Assembly (NCBI RefSeq): GCF_006864135.1 | Contig: NZ_SADV01000011.1 | Location: forward strand, 54,002 to 118,001 | Reading direction: 5' to 3' | DNA length: 64,000 nt | Source of the DNA: Lysinibacillus sphaericus | GTDB lineage: Bacteria > Bacillota > Bacilli > Bacillales_A > Planococcaceae | In this document: piece by piece, positions 26,313-34,804 of the stretch | Layout: each line of letters begins with the position of its first letter | How positions within the stretch are numbered: the first letter of the stretch is position 1 | Made by a program: the position numbers and the translations under genes | Notes under the pieces: model-generated | Told to the model about the DNA's origin: nothing | The model's database searches: none | What the model saw: the letters and a program-made list of their open reading frames with translations, nothing else

Positions 26313-27179
26313 TCAACTCCATCGATTTGCTAAAAAGCTATGTTGGAAATCATCATATTTTACGCGTTGATTTTCATAATAGTCGTGATCTTGTGCAGTC
26401 ATACCTGCAATTAATGTATTTAAAAATGAAATCAGTGCTGGCATTGCATCAATCGTAGACATTTCTTGTTGTTCATTCACAAAGATAATCGTCGCATATT
26501 GCGTGATAGGTGCAATTTTAGAATCAGTAATACCAATTATCTCGCAATTTTTTTCTTGAACTTCGGCTGCAAATTGAATCGGTTCTTTAAAATAACGATG
26601 GAACGATAAAATAATGACTACACTATCCTCATCAATTTCTTGTAAAGCTCTAATGATTTCACTAGTTTCAAATTCTAAAAGCACTACGTTAGGACGTAGT
26701 ATATTTAACGTAAAACACAACCATTGTGCCGCTAAATGGGAGGACCCATTCCCGACAATATAAATTTTTTTCTTCGTATGCAGCAGGATGGAAGCACGAT
26801 TAAAATCTTCCTCGTTAATGTTCTTCGCAACATTTAAAATACTCGCTGCATCCTTTTCCATCGTTTTTTCATAAAAACGCGGGGTCTCAAAAAGTGCCTG
26901 CTTTGATTGCAAATAATTGTGTAAGCTACTAGTATTCCCTTCATTAAATAACTGCATCGTAATCTCACGCTGCAGCTCAGCATAACCCGATAATCCGATA
27001 GCGTAGCAAAAGCGGATAACCGTCGTTTCACTTACCCCTGCCTTCTCCCCCACATATGCGGCTGAATGAACACCAACAGTCTGCAAATTTTTGAGGATGA
27101 AGATCGCTACCTTTTGCTGACTCTTTGAAAGCTCCTGATATTTATGTTGAATGACTTGTTGAATTGTTTGATTATCCAT
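26313..27179 (-). CDS. MurR/RpiR-family transcription regulator
   Basis: A 288-residue regulator with an N-terminal RpiR helix-turn-helix (KSQQKVAIFIL, then GVSETTVIRFCYAIGLSGYAE) and a C-terminal SIS sugar-phosphate-type domain containing IYIVGNGSSHLAAQWL. It is the first gene of the operon for D-amino acid conversion and probably senses a related ligand. ATG 27179 is preceded by GAAGGATG at slightly long spacing; a TTG one codon earlier is the alternative. The 120-bp region upstream holds the operon promoter. Confidence 0.88.
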   Translation of the reverse strand: MDNQTIQQVIQHKYQELSKSQQKVAIFILKNLQTVGVHSAAYVGEKAGVSETTVIRFCYAIGLSGYAELQREITMQLFNEGNTSSLHNYLQSKQALFETPRFYEKTMEKDAASILNVAKNINEEDFNRASILLHTKKKIYIVGNGSSHLAAQWLCFTLNILRPNVVLLEFETSEIIRALQEIDEDSVVIILSFHRYFKEPIQFAAEVQEKNCEIIGITDSKIAPITQYATIIFVNEQQEMSTIDAMPALISFLNTLIAGMTAQDHDYYENQRVKYDDFQHSFLANRWS

Positions 27180-27302
27180 CAAAGAAGTACATCCTTCTTA
27201 TTTTATTTTTTGAAGTTTAAACTGCATTTTCATGTTACATACAGTAGCATACCTATTTTCTTAATTCAATATATTTTCTGAAATTTCTGTTTATAACAAA
27301 TA

Positions 27303-27344
27303 AAAAGGCGGGAATGTTAATTTATTTAACACTCCCGCTTTTTT
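27303..27344. terminator. Terminator after topB (bidirectional form)
   Basis: GCGGGAATGTTAA and TTAACACTCCCGC form a 13-bp stem with one mismatch; A and T runs flank it, so it can work on both strands. It isolates topB from the downstream rpiR operon. Confidence 0.85.
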
Positions 27345-27352
27345 ATTTATAA

Positions 27353-29545
27353 CTATTCATCAAACTTCATCCCTTTTAACAAATCTGCAAAAGCATTGTT
27401 CAAAGGTTCTGCTTCTTTTTCTTGCTGTTTCATATATTTCTGCACACTGCGCTTATCTACTTTGCCACCGCCTTCTTTTTTACGACGGGCTTCAAATGCA
27501 GATAACTTTTCGCGATAACCACATTGACATACGAAGATTTGGCCATCGCCTTCACCACGTAGTTCTAACTTTTTCTTACATTGTGGGCATCGTGCGTTTG
27601 TGACGCGAGATACGTTTTTACGATGTCCACAATCACGGTCTTGGCAGACAAGCATCTTGCCTTTTTTACCGTTAACTTCAAGCATTGGCTTGCCACAATC
27701 CGGGCAGGACTTTGTTGAAATATTGTCATGCTTATATTTTTTATCACTCGCTTTAATTTCAGCGACTATTTCTTGCGTGTGCTTTTTCATTTCGTTGATG
27801 AACACATCTTTCTTCAACTTACCTTTTGAAATGAGCTCCAGCTTTTGCTCCCACTCAGCTGTTGTCGCTGGAGAACGTAATTCTTCAGGAACTAAATCAA
27901 GCAATTGACGACCTTTGGATGTAATGTAAATATCTTTGCCGCCACGTTTTTCAATTAAGAATGAATTAAAGAGCTTCTCAATAATATCTGCTCGTGTTGC
28001 AACTGTCCCTAATCCACCTGTTGATTTCAACGTATCTACAAGTTTCTTATCGTTCGTTTCCATATACTTCGAAGGATTTTCCATAGCTGATAGTAATGTC
28101 GCCTCTGTAAAACGAGCCGGGGGCTTTGTTTGACCAGACGTTTGGGCAATTAGCTTCGTTTTTAATACTTGTCCTTGTTCTAATCGAGGAAGCAGCTGCT
28201 CTTTGACATCATCCGTGGATTCTTCATCATCAAAACGATTTTGATATACTTCTTTCCAACCTGCAACTGTTACAGTTTTCCCTTTGGCAATAAATTTCTC
28301 ATTACCGATTTGAGCTTGTACTGTTAATTGCTCATATTCTTGTGCTGGGAATAATACAGCTAAAAATCGTTTTACTACTAAATCATATATTTTACGCTCT
28401 TTATCATTGAATGCAGATAAGTTCACATAGCCTTCAGTTGGAATGATGGCATGATGATCAGATACTTTACTGTCATCTACAAATGATTTATTCGCTTTAA
28501 TCGGCTTTGTTAAAATTTTATTCGTTAATGTACGATATTCACCGATGCCACATGCTTTTAGACGCTCAGGTAATGTGCCTACAATATCAGATGATAAATA
28601 GCGTGAATCTGTACGAGGGTATGTCAGCACTTTATGAGATTCATATAGCTTTTGCATAATATTTAAAGTTTCTTTCGCAGAATAACCAAATAATTTATTG
28701 GCATCTCGCTGTAATTCTGTTAAATCATAAAGACCTGGGGCAAATGATTTTTTAGGCTTGCGGTCAATTGAAGCAATCTTTGCATCTTGATTGCCTAATC
28801 CTTTAACAATAACGTCGACTTTTTCTTTATTGAAGCTACGTGAATTACCATTTGCATCTTGCCATGTAAGCTTTAATGAATCTGTTTGTGCTTCAATACC
28901 GTAGTATGTTTGTGGTTTGAAATTTTTAATTTCATCTTCGCGTGCAGCAATAATTGCAACAGTTGGCGTTTGCACACGGCCACAATTCAGTTGTGCATTA
29001 AATCTTGTCGTTAATGCTCGTGTCGCGTTTAATCCGATATACCAATCCGCTTCAGAACGCGCAACAGCAGCAGCATATAAATTATCGTAGTTCTTACCCG
29101 GTTTTAAATTAGCAAATCCTTCTTTAATCGCTTTATCTGTAACAGATGAAATCCATAAACGTTTAATTGGTTTTTTCACATTCGCTTTATCAATAATCCA
29201 TCGAGCAACTAATTCCCCTTCACGCCCAGCATCAGTAGCCACAATGATTTCATTGACATCATTACGAGTTAATTGTGATTTAACTGCATTATATTGCTTA
29301 CCTGTTTGCTTCATCACGACTAGCTTCATTCGTTCTGGCAACATTGGAAGGTCTTCTAAATTCCATGTTTTATATTTATTATCGTAGGCCTCTGGATCCG
29401 CTAACGTCACTAAGTGTCCTAATGCCCAAGTAACTATATATTTGTCACCTTCTAAAAATCCGTTCCCCTTTTTATTACATTTCAAGACATTTGCAATATC
29501 ACGTGCCACTGAAGGTTTTTCAGCAATAACTACACTTTTAACCAT
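27353..29545 (-). CDS. topB: TopB, DNA topoisomerase III
   Basis: A 730-residue type IA topoisomerase. The Toprim domain begins SVVIAEKPSVARDIA and holds the acidic metal site ATDAGREGELVARWI; the catalytic Tyr is in LTYPRTDSRYLS. The C-terminus carries two cysteine clusters (CPDCGKPM...CQDRDCG and CPQCKKK...CQCG) that form zinc-ribbon-like modules, then a basic tail. The enzyme relaxes and decatenates negatively supercoiled DNA. ATG 29545 follows AAGGAG. Length and order match Bacillus TopB. The accessory island begins directly upstream of its start. Confidence 0.95.
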   Translation of the reverse strand: MVKSVVIAEKPSVARDIANVLKCNKKGNGFLEGDKYIVTWALGHLVTLADPEAYDNKYKTWNLEDLPMLPERMKLVVMKQTGKQYNAVKSQLTRNDVNEIIVATDAGREGELVARWIIDKANVKKPIKRLWISSVTDKAIKEGFANLKPGKNYDNLYAAAVARSEADWYIGLNATRALTTRFNAQLNCGRVQTPTVAIIAAREDEIKNFKPQTYYGIEAQTDSLKLTWQDANGNSRSFNKEKVDVIVKGLGNQDAKIASIDRKPKKSFAPGLYDLTELQRDANKLFGYSAKETLNIMQKLYESHKVLTYPRTDSRYLSSDIVGTLPERLKACGIGEYRTLTNKILTKPIKANKSFVDDSKVSDHHAIIPTEGYVNLSAFNDKERKIYDLVVKRFLAVLFPAQEYEQLTVQAQIGNEKFIAKGKTVTVAGWKEVYQNRFDDEESTDDVKEQLLPRLEQGQVLKTKLIAQTSGQTKPPARFTEATLLSAMENPSKYMETNDKKLVDTLKSTGGLGTVATRADIIEKLFNSFLIEKRGGKDIYITSKGRQLLDLVPEELRSPATTAEWEQKLELISKGKLKKDVFINEMKKHTQEIVAEIKASDKKYKHDNISTKSCPDCGKPMLEVNGKKGKMLVCQDRDCGHRKNVSRVTNARCPQCKKKLELRGEGDGQIFVCQCGYREKLSAFEARRKKEGGGKVDKRSVQKYMKQQEKEAEPLNNAFADLLKGMKFDE

Positions 29546-29648
29546 ATATTCCCGTACTCCTTTACTAACTATGTACTGTCTAATATACCATAAGTTCGGA
29601 GTAGAAATTGATTAGAACTATCTTCTTAGTCTTCATAATAGTCATTGC

Positions 29649-30116
29649 ATGAGAAACAGAAATAAAAAGAGCGAGTGGCTTGCCATTCTTAGCACGGACT
29701 GTACGCTTTCTGAACAAGAAATCATTCGTATTTATGGAATGCGTTGGGACATCGAAGTCTTCTTTAAGACAACCAAATCATTATTGAAACTTCAAAAAGA
29801 GTTTCAAGGGATGTCTTATGATTTACTCATCAGTCACACAACCATTGTTTTTTCTAGATATATCGTTTTGTCCTGGCAAAATCGCTGCCATACCGACCAG
29901 CGAACATTAGGTGGCATTTTCTATGAACTTTGCGATGAGGTAAATGAACTCGATTGGGCTGTCGCTTTACAGCAATTAATCGAGCTTCTTGGAGATACCC
30001 TAAAAAAGACAAATACAAAAATCCAAAAACTAATCAAAAGTCAACTTCAGCAATGGATCGCCAGCCTTCCTAATTATATCAAGGCTTATTTGTCGATTTC
30101 AGTCTGCGAAGTTTGA
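29649..30116 (+). pseudogene. IS4-type transposase, C-terminal fragment
   Basis: The 155 codons match the C-terminal third of an IS4-family DDE transposase: STDCTLSEQEIIRIYGMRWDIEVFFK contains the Y-x-x-R-W-x-I-E-x-F-F-K signature with the catalytic Glu. The N-terminal two thirds, with both catalytic Asp residues, is missing and no left end is seen; the ATG at 29649 lacks a ribosome site. It is a dead remnant next to topB and marks the left limit of the island. Confidence 0.8.
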
Positions 30117-30977
30117 GTCCTTTATAATAACTGAAATCCTTAGTTTTATTTATACAAGGTAAAATTAATTCCATCTTCTTAGACTCCTTATTATATATTC
30201 TTAATTTATTTGTAATTGTGTATGCTTAGATTTTATCTTCCCACTTCCCTCTATATGAAGCTCCTAAAATGATTGAAATTCTAATTCTTTAACATTTTAT
30301 TCTACCCATCAAGAGATCTCATTTCTAAATCTATAAAATGTTCAATATTTCAAGTGGAAAAGAATTATAATAGGTAAAAATATTCAATTATACTACTCCG
30401 AATTTCTATTTTCGACTGGATAGCCGGAAATTAATACTATCCTGCAACAGCAGTGACATTACGTGCATTCAATTACAGTTAATGGAATTTAAAACTGCGA
30501 ATTCGTATCAGTTTTTCGTTCCCTAAGAATGCAATGTGGTTGGCTTAGTACTACCAATCATACCTTTGCCAGTTATACGATTGATTGGGCTACTCCAGTA
30601 GTGAAGTCGTTAAAGATTTCATCCAATAGCGGACATTCCGTGTATGGCAAAATGGTAATGAGGTAACGGCTTCAGGAACGTGTACTGACTAGACTGCTTC
30701 TCTTAAGCTAACAGATGCTGTGGATGAAGGGGATTTATCAGTGTCCACTGTTGTTATTTTCGGATAAGGGGGCTCCAAGCACTAAACTTCAATAGGTAAA
30801 AGATTTCCGTAAAAATCGCGCTTTAGAATTAGGAAATGGTGAGAATGGAAATGGGCTATTAGCTAGGTGGGAAAGATTTGTATACAACAAAGGAAAGCTT
30901 TTTTAAAAGCTGTCAAATAAAAACGCTTTAGCTTGCTTATAATTCTTTACATTGCGTATCGCTGCACTTTCAACTTT
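30117..30977. other. Degenerate region with gene debris
   Basis: No intact gene. Around 30530-30765 one frame reads FRVWQNGNEVTASGTCTD, stop, TASLKLTDAVDEGDLSVSTV and ends in a stop at 30764, with two in-frame stops (30627 region and 30692 region), so it looks like an old coding sequence for a beta-rich, perhaps extracellular, protein. I cannot name the family. AT-rich composition on both sides fits decayed accessory DNA. Confidence 0.4.
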
Positions 30978-31139
30978 TTAATGGAATCCGTCTCCATAAG
31001 AAGGCATATCTAACGTATAATTCGCTGTAATCGTTGACAACAAATCCTCAGGTGTTTGTTGTAAAACCTTTTCAATGGCTTTTTGAGTAGCCTTACAATC
31101 TATATTTTTTAGAATATCTACTATGCTCCACTCCTCTGG
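30978..31139 (-). pseudogene. Fragment of an unidentified ORF
   Basis: An open frame of about 53 codons with protein-like composition (WSIVDILKNID, CKATQKAIEKVLQQTPEDLL, TANYTLDMPSYGDGFH) ends at 30978. It has no start codon with a ribosome site and a stop (TAG) lies right before the visible part, so it is probably the end of a truncated gene. Family not recognised. Confidence 0.35.
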
Positions 31140-31278
31140 CTAAAATAAAAAGAGGACAACTAAAGAATATAGCGTCTGCTACAATCAAAAATCGTCCTCC
31201 GGTATTTTCCGTAAAGGTTTCTATTTAATTCCAAAATCTGAATGCGCATTTTTTTACATTGAGAGATAAGATTACTTT

Positions 31279-31710
31279 TTAAATCTCCCATTCTTTGGAT
31301 GATGTATGTAAATTTATACTTTTTATTTTATTCCCTTTGTAAGCAATATAGGGTTTTACTATAAAATCATTACTTATTTTATACTCAATATTACTATCTA
31401 AGTAAACTGTAACTTTAATTTGAGAAGTTTTATATATAATATTCTCTGATAACAACAATTGAATATCTAAACCTGCAACAGCAAATCTAGAATTATCTTC
31501 TTTCCCGATTAAAGGTAGTTGATAAATGCCGATTATTTCTTGTTTACTATCATCAATTGTCCATTCTATATTAATGTATGTATCCTCTTCTATTTTACTT
31601 AACTCAATTAAAGCACAAACATGAGCATCTTTTGGTGTAAATATTTTTTTTTCGTTAATGGATTTAAATTCTTTAGTTATATTTTCACAAATAGTAATCG
31701 AGTTAATCAA
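31279..31710 (-). CDS. Unknown 143-aa protein
   Basis: No family recognised. The protein is hydrophilic with alternating hydrophobic residues typical of beta strands (TYINIEWTIDD, SQIKVTVYLDS, ISNDFIVKPYIAY), and no signal peptide or membrane segment. A longer form from ATG 31746 is possible, but that ATG lies in the loop of a hairpin with a T-run that looks like the terminator of the previous gene; TTG 31710, a few bases after TGGGGTG, is my choice. It is the last of three small genes on this strand in the island. Confidence 0.5.
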   Translation of the reverse strand: MINSITICENITKEFKSINEKKIFTPKDAHVCALIELSKIEEDTYINIEWTIDDSKQEIIGIYQLPLIGKEDNSRFAVAGLDIQLLLSENIIYKTSQIKVTVYLDSNIEYKISNDFIVKPYIAYKGNKIKSINLHTSSKEWEI

Positions 31711-31721
31711 GTTAGCACCCC

Positions 31722-31769
31722 AAAAAATGGTAAACTGGATGCTCATTTATGTAATTCCGCATCCAGTTT
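31722..31769 (-). terminator. Hairpin between the 93-aa and 143-aa genes
   Basis: AAACTGGATGC (31732-31742) and GCATCCAGTTT (31759-31769) are perfectly complementary over 11 bp; on the minus strand a run of six T follows after 4 nt. It starts 13 nt after the stop of the 93-residue gene and overlaps the longest start of the next ORF. Confidence 0.6.
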
Positions 31770-31782
31770 TAATTATTATTAC

Positions 31783-32064
31783 TTAGTCTGTCAATCCAAA
31801 AAATTTTGCTGCAGAACCAGCTGCGTATTTCACTGATCCAGTAACAGCACCCTTAATGGCACCCACATTGGCACCTAGAGTTGCTCCAGCAACTCCGCCT
31901 GCTGTAACACTACCTTTAGATGTAAATCTAGGAGAGGAAAAAGTTGCTGTTACCGTTGTACCGGCAATACCACCAATTGCTGCTCCCTGACCAGCTGACG
32001 TTGCAATATTTTTTGTAATCGTATTTGAATTGCTCCAACTGTTTAATGTTGATTTAATTCCCAT
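31783..32064 (-). CDS. Small Gly/Ala-rich protein (93 aa), bacteriocin-like composition
   Basis: A 93-residue protein with many small residues and several GxxxG-type spacings (AGQGAAIGGIAGTTV, GGVAGATLGANVGAIKG), no acidic cluster and a weakly basic charge. Such glycine-zipper sequences occur in pore-forming bacteriocins, holin-like proteins and some membrane-stress proteins. I see no double-glycine leader, lipobox or modification enzyme. ATG 32064 follows GGAGGTG. A two-TM protein gene lies just upstream and could be an immunity partner. Function is open. Confidence 0.5.
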   Translation of the reverse strand: MGIKSTLNSWSNSNTITKNIATSAGQGAAIGGIAGTTVTATFSSPRFTSKGSVTAGGVAGATLGANVGAIKGAVTGSVKYAAGSAAKFFGLTD

Positions 32065-32145
32065 TTTATTTCACCTCCAGTAAACTATACCACTATATTA
32101 AAATTTATCCAACTAAATTTTACTAATTAATTGCCATAAATAGTA

Positions 32146-32397
32146 TTATAATTTAGAAAAAAATAAAATTACAAAATAGAAACCTGAAATAACTAGTAAA
32201 AACCCTATACCCAATAACCAACCAATGAAGTTACTAAGGTTTAAGAAACTAAAAATTTCAATAGTATAAACAAAAATTCTTTTATAAATTGGCTTATCAC
32301 TATAATCCCCTAATTCATCTTTTAATTGGACAAAGCCAATAGGAATTATAAAAAATCCTATTATGATAAGTACTATACCTATAAATAAACCTAACAT
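32146..32397 (-). CDS. Two-TM membrane protein (83 aa)
   Basis: Residues 2-24 and 57-81 are strongly hydrophobic; the loop between is charged (VQLKDELGDYSDKPIYKR). ATG 32397 follows AAGGAGTG. It precedes the Gly/Ala-rich gene by 81 nt on the same strand, so a producer/immunity or toxin/antidote pairing is possible but unproven. No family recognised. Confidence 0.5.
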   Translation of the reverse strand: MLGLFIGIVLIIIGFFIIPIGFVQLKDELGDYSDKPIYKRIFVYTIEIFSFLNLSNFIGWLLGIGFLLVISGFYFVILFFSKL

Positions 32398-32540
32398 TTT
32401 TATAAAAACACTCCTTTTAGGATAAATCCTTTTTTTGAATAAACTTTTAATTCTCTTAAAAAATATTTATTTATACCATTACATAATACTACTAAAAAAA
32501 GGATATTAAAATATCAACTAATCTGCACCGTTAGTACAAT

Positions 32541-32565
32541 AAAAAAAGAGCTGTCCAAGCAGCTC
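32541..32565 (-). terminator. Terminator left of the IS110 remnant
   Basis: GAGCTG-CTTGGA-CAGCTC followed by seven T on the minus strand. No gene now ends at it, so its gene was probably displaced or deleted when the insertion element arrived. Confidence 0.5.
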
Positions 32566-32605
32566 AATGGTCTGTCTTCAAGTAAAGCACCCTGCGTATT
32601 ATAAA

Positions 32606-32637
32606 GTCAGCCAGAGTAATCTGGTTGACTATTTTTT
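32606..32637 (+). terminator. Terminator-like hairpin left of the IS110 remnant
   Basis: GTCAGCCAGA-GTAA-TCTGGTTGAC followed by TATTTTTT on the plus strand. It lies just before the structured noncoding segment of the element and would block read-in transcription. Confidence 0.5.
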
Positions 32638-32654
32638 ATTCAATTTATAGATTG

Positions 32655-32835
32655 ATAGTAGCCGGGGGCGAACGGAAGCACCCGTGGGACTAGATCCCGA
32701 CAACTAAACTGTTCGCCCTCTACTTGTTAACACATGATTAGGCTGGTTGGGACATTACGATCTCGTATAACAAGCGAAGATATGAATAACAAGCTAGATA
32801 GAGGTTACCGGTCAATACACTACCTTAGGAGGAGA
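32655..32835 (+). ncRNA. Putative IS110 bridge RNA region (remnant)
   Basis: About 180 nt of noncoding sequence directly upstream of an IS110-type transposase. GGGCGAAC (32666-32673) pairs with GTTCGCCC (32711-32718), enclosing an inner hairpin GGGA-CTAGA-TCCC (32686-32698). In IS110-group elements this position encodes the bridge RNA whose internal loops pair with target and donor DNA. The assignment rests on position and the nested stems; ends are approximate. Confidence 0.5.
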
Positions 32836-32840
32836 TAAAC

Positions 32841-33364
32841 ATGAATCCAGTAGTTGGTCTGGATGTCGCAAAAGGTGAAAGTCAGGTTCAAATGTTCTTG
32901 GATAAAAAATGCCCTATAAAAGCAGCGTGAAAGTTGATCATACGGTGGATGGATTGGAAGAGTTACACTGTTATTTATTAGATATAGAGCGTCAAACAGG
33001 GGTGAAGCCACCTGTTGTTTTGGAATCAACGGGTCACTATCATGCCCCAGTTGTACAGTTTTTAGAAGCAAGAGAATACATTGTCATTATCGTAAATCCA
33101 CTAGTATCTTACCGAACAAAAAGTTCTAGCTTGCGCAAAACCAAAACAGATGCCATTGATGCTTATCACTTAGGCAAACTGTATTACACAGAGGATTTAG
33201 CGCCTCAGAAAAAGCGTGGTGTTCAGTTATTAAACCTTCGGCATCTAACAAGGCAACATGAAAATATGACGGGAATTATGATTCAAACAAAGCTTCAATT
33301 TAAGCTTTTACATTGGATTTATGCGATTTTAAAAACGAAAACACCATTCCAAGAAACCATTTAG
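32841..33364 (+). pseudogene. IS110-family transposase, frameshifted and internally deleted
   Basis: The frame starts at ATG 32841 behind AGGAGGAG with MNPVVGLDVAKGESQVQMF, the RuvC-like N-terminal domain of IS110 transposases. It breaks at an A run (32904-32909); one more A would restore LDKKMPYKSSV. The DEDD-domain then continues (VLESTGHYHAPVV, TKTDAIDAYHLGKLYY), but after TKLQF it jumps to KLLHWIYAILKTKTPF, normally the extreme C-terminus. About 200 codons with the catalytic-serine domain are missing. AAGCTT occurs at 33290 and 33302, at the junction, suggesting a microhomology deletion. The element is dead. Confidence 0.82.
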
Positions 33365-33558
33365 TAACAGCATTTTCAAATACAACAAAAACCTTCCAAA
33401 TTGAATTTGGAGGGTTATTTGGGTTGCGCTTTTTAGTATAGCATGAAGTGTTTATTAATTTAAAAGATTTTTATTGACAATCTATTAGCTGGTTTCGTTG
33501 AATACGAAAAGACAATCGATATTGAGTGTCTTTATTTGTTGTAAGTTTTCTTTCACTA

Positions 33559-33951
33559 TTATTTACTGTCCAATTTAATAATTTCCGATTTTCCGTTCCA
33601 CTCCAATTTGGCTTCAATCTTCTCATTTTCAGTTGTATAAACTTCACAACCTGTACATTCGACATTACCTGAATGTACATTATTTTCTTCGTTAAAAGTG
33701 TCTTCAGCAATACCAACATCAAGCGATGCACTCTTTATTTTATATGCGAATACTTCAGGTGCAGGTTCTTTTCCAATATATTTAATTGTATATTCTCCAA
33801 GTTCTCTTTCTTTATTAACTTCAGTTTCGTACTTAACAACCCAATTGTTACCTTCTCCATAAAAATTATATTTTTTCCCATCACCTGAACAAGCACTTAA
33901 AATCAATACTGACAAAAGAAATACAGAACCTAAGATTTTATATAATTTCAC
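33559..33951 (-). CDS. Unknown lipoprotein (130 aa)
   Basis: The N-terminus is a lipoprotein signal (MKLYKILGSVFLLSVLILSAC) with lipobox L-S-A-C and Cys21; the mature part is short and beta-rich, with a C-x-x-C-like pair (ECTGCEV). Start is GTG 33951 behind AGGAGGAG. Close relatives in my memory are only hypothetical Bacillus lipoproteins. It should be anchored outside the membrane. It lies in the island between the IS110 remnant and a small membrane protein. Confidence 0.65.
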   Translation of the reverse strand: MKLYKILGSVFLLSVLILSACSGDGKKYNFYGEGNNWVVKYETEVNKERELGEYTIKYIGKEPAPEVFAYKIKSASLDVGIAEDTFNEENNVHSGNVECTGCEVYTTENEKIEAKLEWNGKSEIIKLDSK

Positions 33952-34086
33952 TGTTCTCCTCCTAAGTAATATCTAAACTTCAATAGTTAATTTAATAAGA
34001 AAGATGTAACTCAACGATCCTCAAGTTAAGTACTCCGTTTGTTTAAGAGGAAAATTTATAATATAACCTTTATCATTTTCCGACAG

Positions 34087-34112
34087 AAAACTCCCACTTC
34101 TATAAGTGGGAG
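34087..34112 (-). terminator. Terminator of the 88-aa membrane protein gene
   Basis: CTCCCACTT-ATAG-AAGTGGGAG followed by TTTTCTG on the minus strand, 4 nt after the stop codon. Confidence 0.75.
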
Positions 34113-34116
34113 TAGT

Positions 34117-34383
34117 TCAAGTTTCGCCCATAAACACAAGTAGTAAGATTGACAATGAAACGCCAATGACATAAATCCCAAAAACAATCATAGGGGAATA
34201 CTTCCAAAATCCCTTTTCTCTTTTTTTAAAGCTCTGAACACTAAATATTATTCCTATGACGAACATAATAGCCCCAACAAAGAATAGCCAAGCAGTATTA
34301 AGTTGAAAGTAATAAAAACATGCTACACAAATAAGTCCTACTACAGAAAATAATGTTGATAATATCCCTTTTTTACTGAGCAT
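34117..34383 (-). CDS. Three-TM membrane protein (88 aa)
   Basis: Three hydrophobic segments (residues 8-25, 30-48, 63-85) with a basic loop KKREKG between the second and third. ATG 34383 follows TAAGGAGGAGG, a strong site, and a clear terminator follows. No family recognised; small integral membrane proteins of this kind are frequent in Bacillus accessory regions. Confidence 0.6.
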   Translation of the reverse strand: MLSKKGILSTLFSVVGLICVACFYYFQLNTAWLFFVGAIMFVIGIIFSVQSFKKREKGFWKYSPMIVFGIYVIGVSLSILLLVFMGET

Positions 34384-34541
34384 TGTTTACCTCCTCCTTA
34401 ATTCTATAATGACGAACGAAATGAGTATTTGTTCCTTTTTCAACCAATTTAACCATTTAAAATCTACAGAATCCATTACTGCTTATTAGGCTAAACTGCA
34501 CCGTTAATTGAAAAGCAACAATTTAGAAAATAGCCTAATTT

Positions 34542-34580
34542 AAAGAGCAAATTCACGTTAATTGTGAATTTGCTCTTTTA
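34542..34580. terminator. Orphan bidirectional hairpin terminator
   Basis: AAAGAGCAAATTCAC and GTGAATTTGCTCTTT form a perfect 15-bp stem with a 7-nt loop, flanked by A and T tracts. No gene now ends next to it. Confidence 0.65.
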
Positions 34581-34682
34581 CTATGCTTCAAATAAAAATA
34601 TCGAAAATGGACTGCATACTCAAACGCTCAAAACATATGCTGAGTTAACAGAATGTTCACAAAATCGAAAGGGGATGAATGA

Positions 34683-34799
34683 ATGGATGCTCGAACTTTC
34701 AGACCTCGGAATGTGATTTTTATGACAATTGTTGTTTTTGTATCGATGTTAATTGGTTACGGTATATATATTAATTTTATTGATGTTCCTTTTCCATGA
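34683..34799 (+). CDS. Small single-TM peptide (38 aa)
   Basis: A 38-codon ORF from ATG 34683 behind AAAGGGG. Residues 11-31 form one transmembrane segment (VIFMTIVVFVSMLIGYGIY) after a basic N-terminus (RTFRPRN). It ends 5 nt before the convergent glycosyltransferase gene. Another start at 34675 opens a frame of only 13 codons. Too short for family assignment; composition and ribosome site support a real gene. Confidence 0.4.
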   Translation: MDARTFRPRNVIFMTIVVFVSMLIGYGIYINFIDVPFP

Positions 34800-34804
34800 C
34801 GGCC

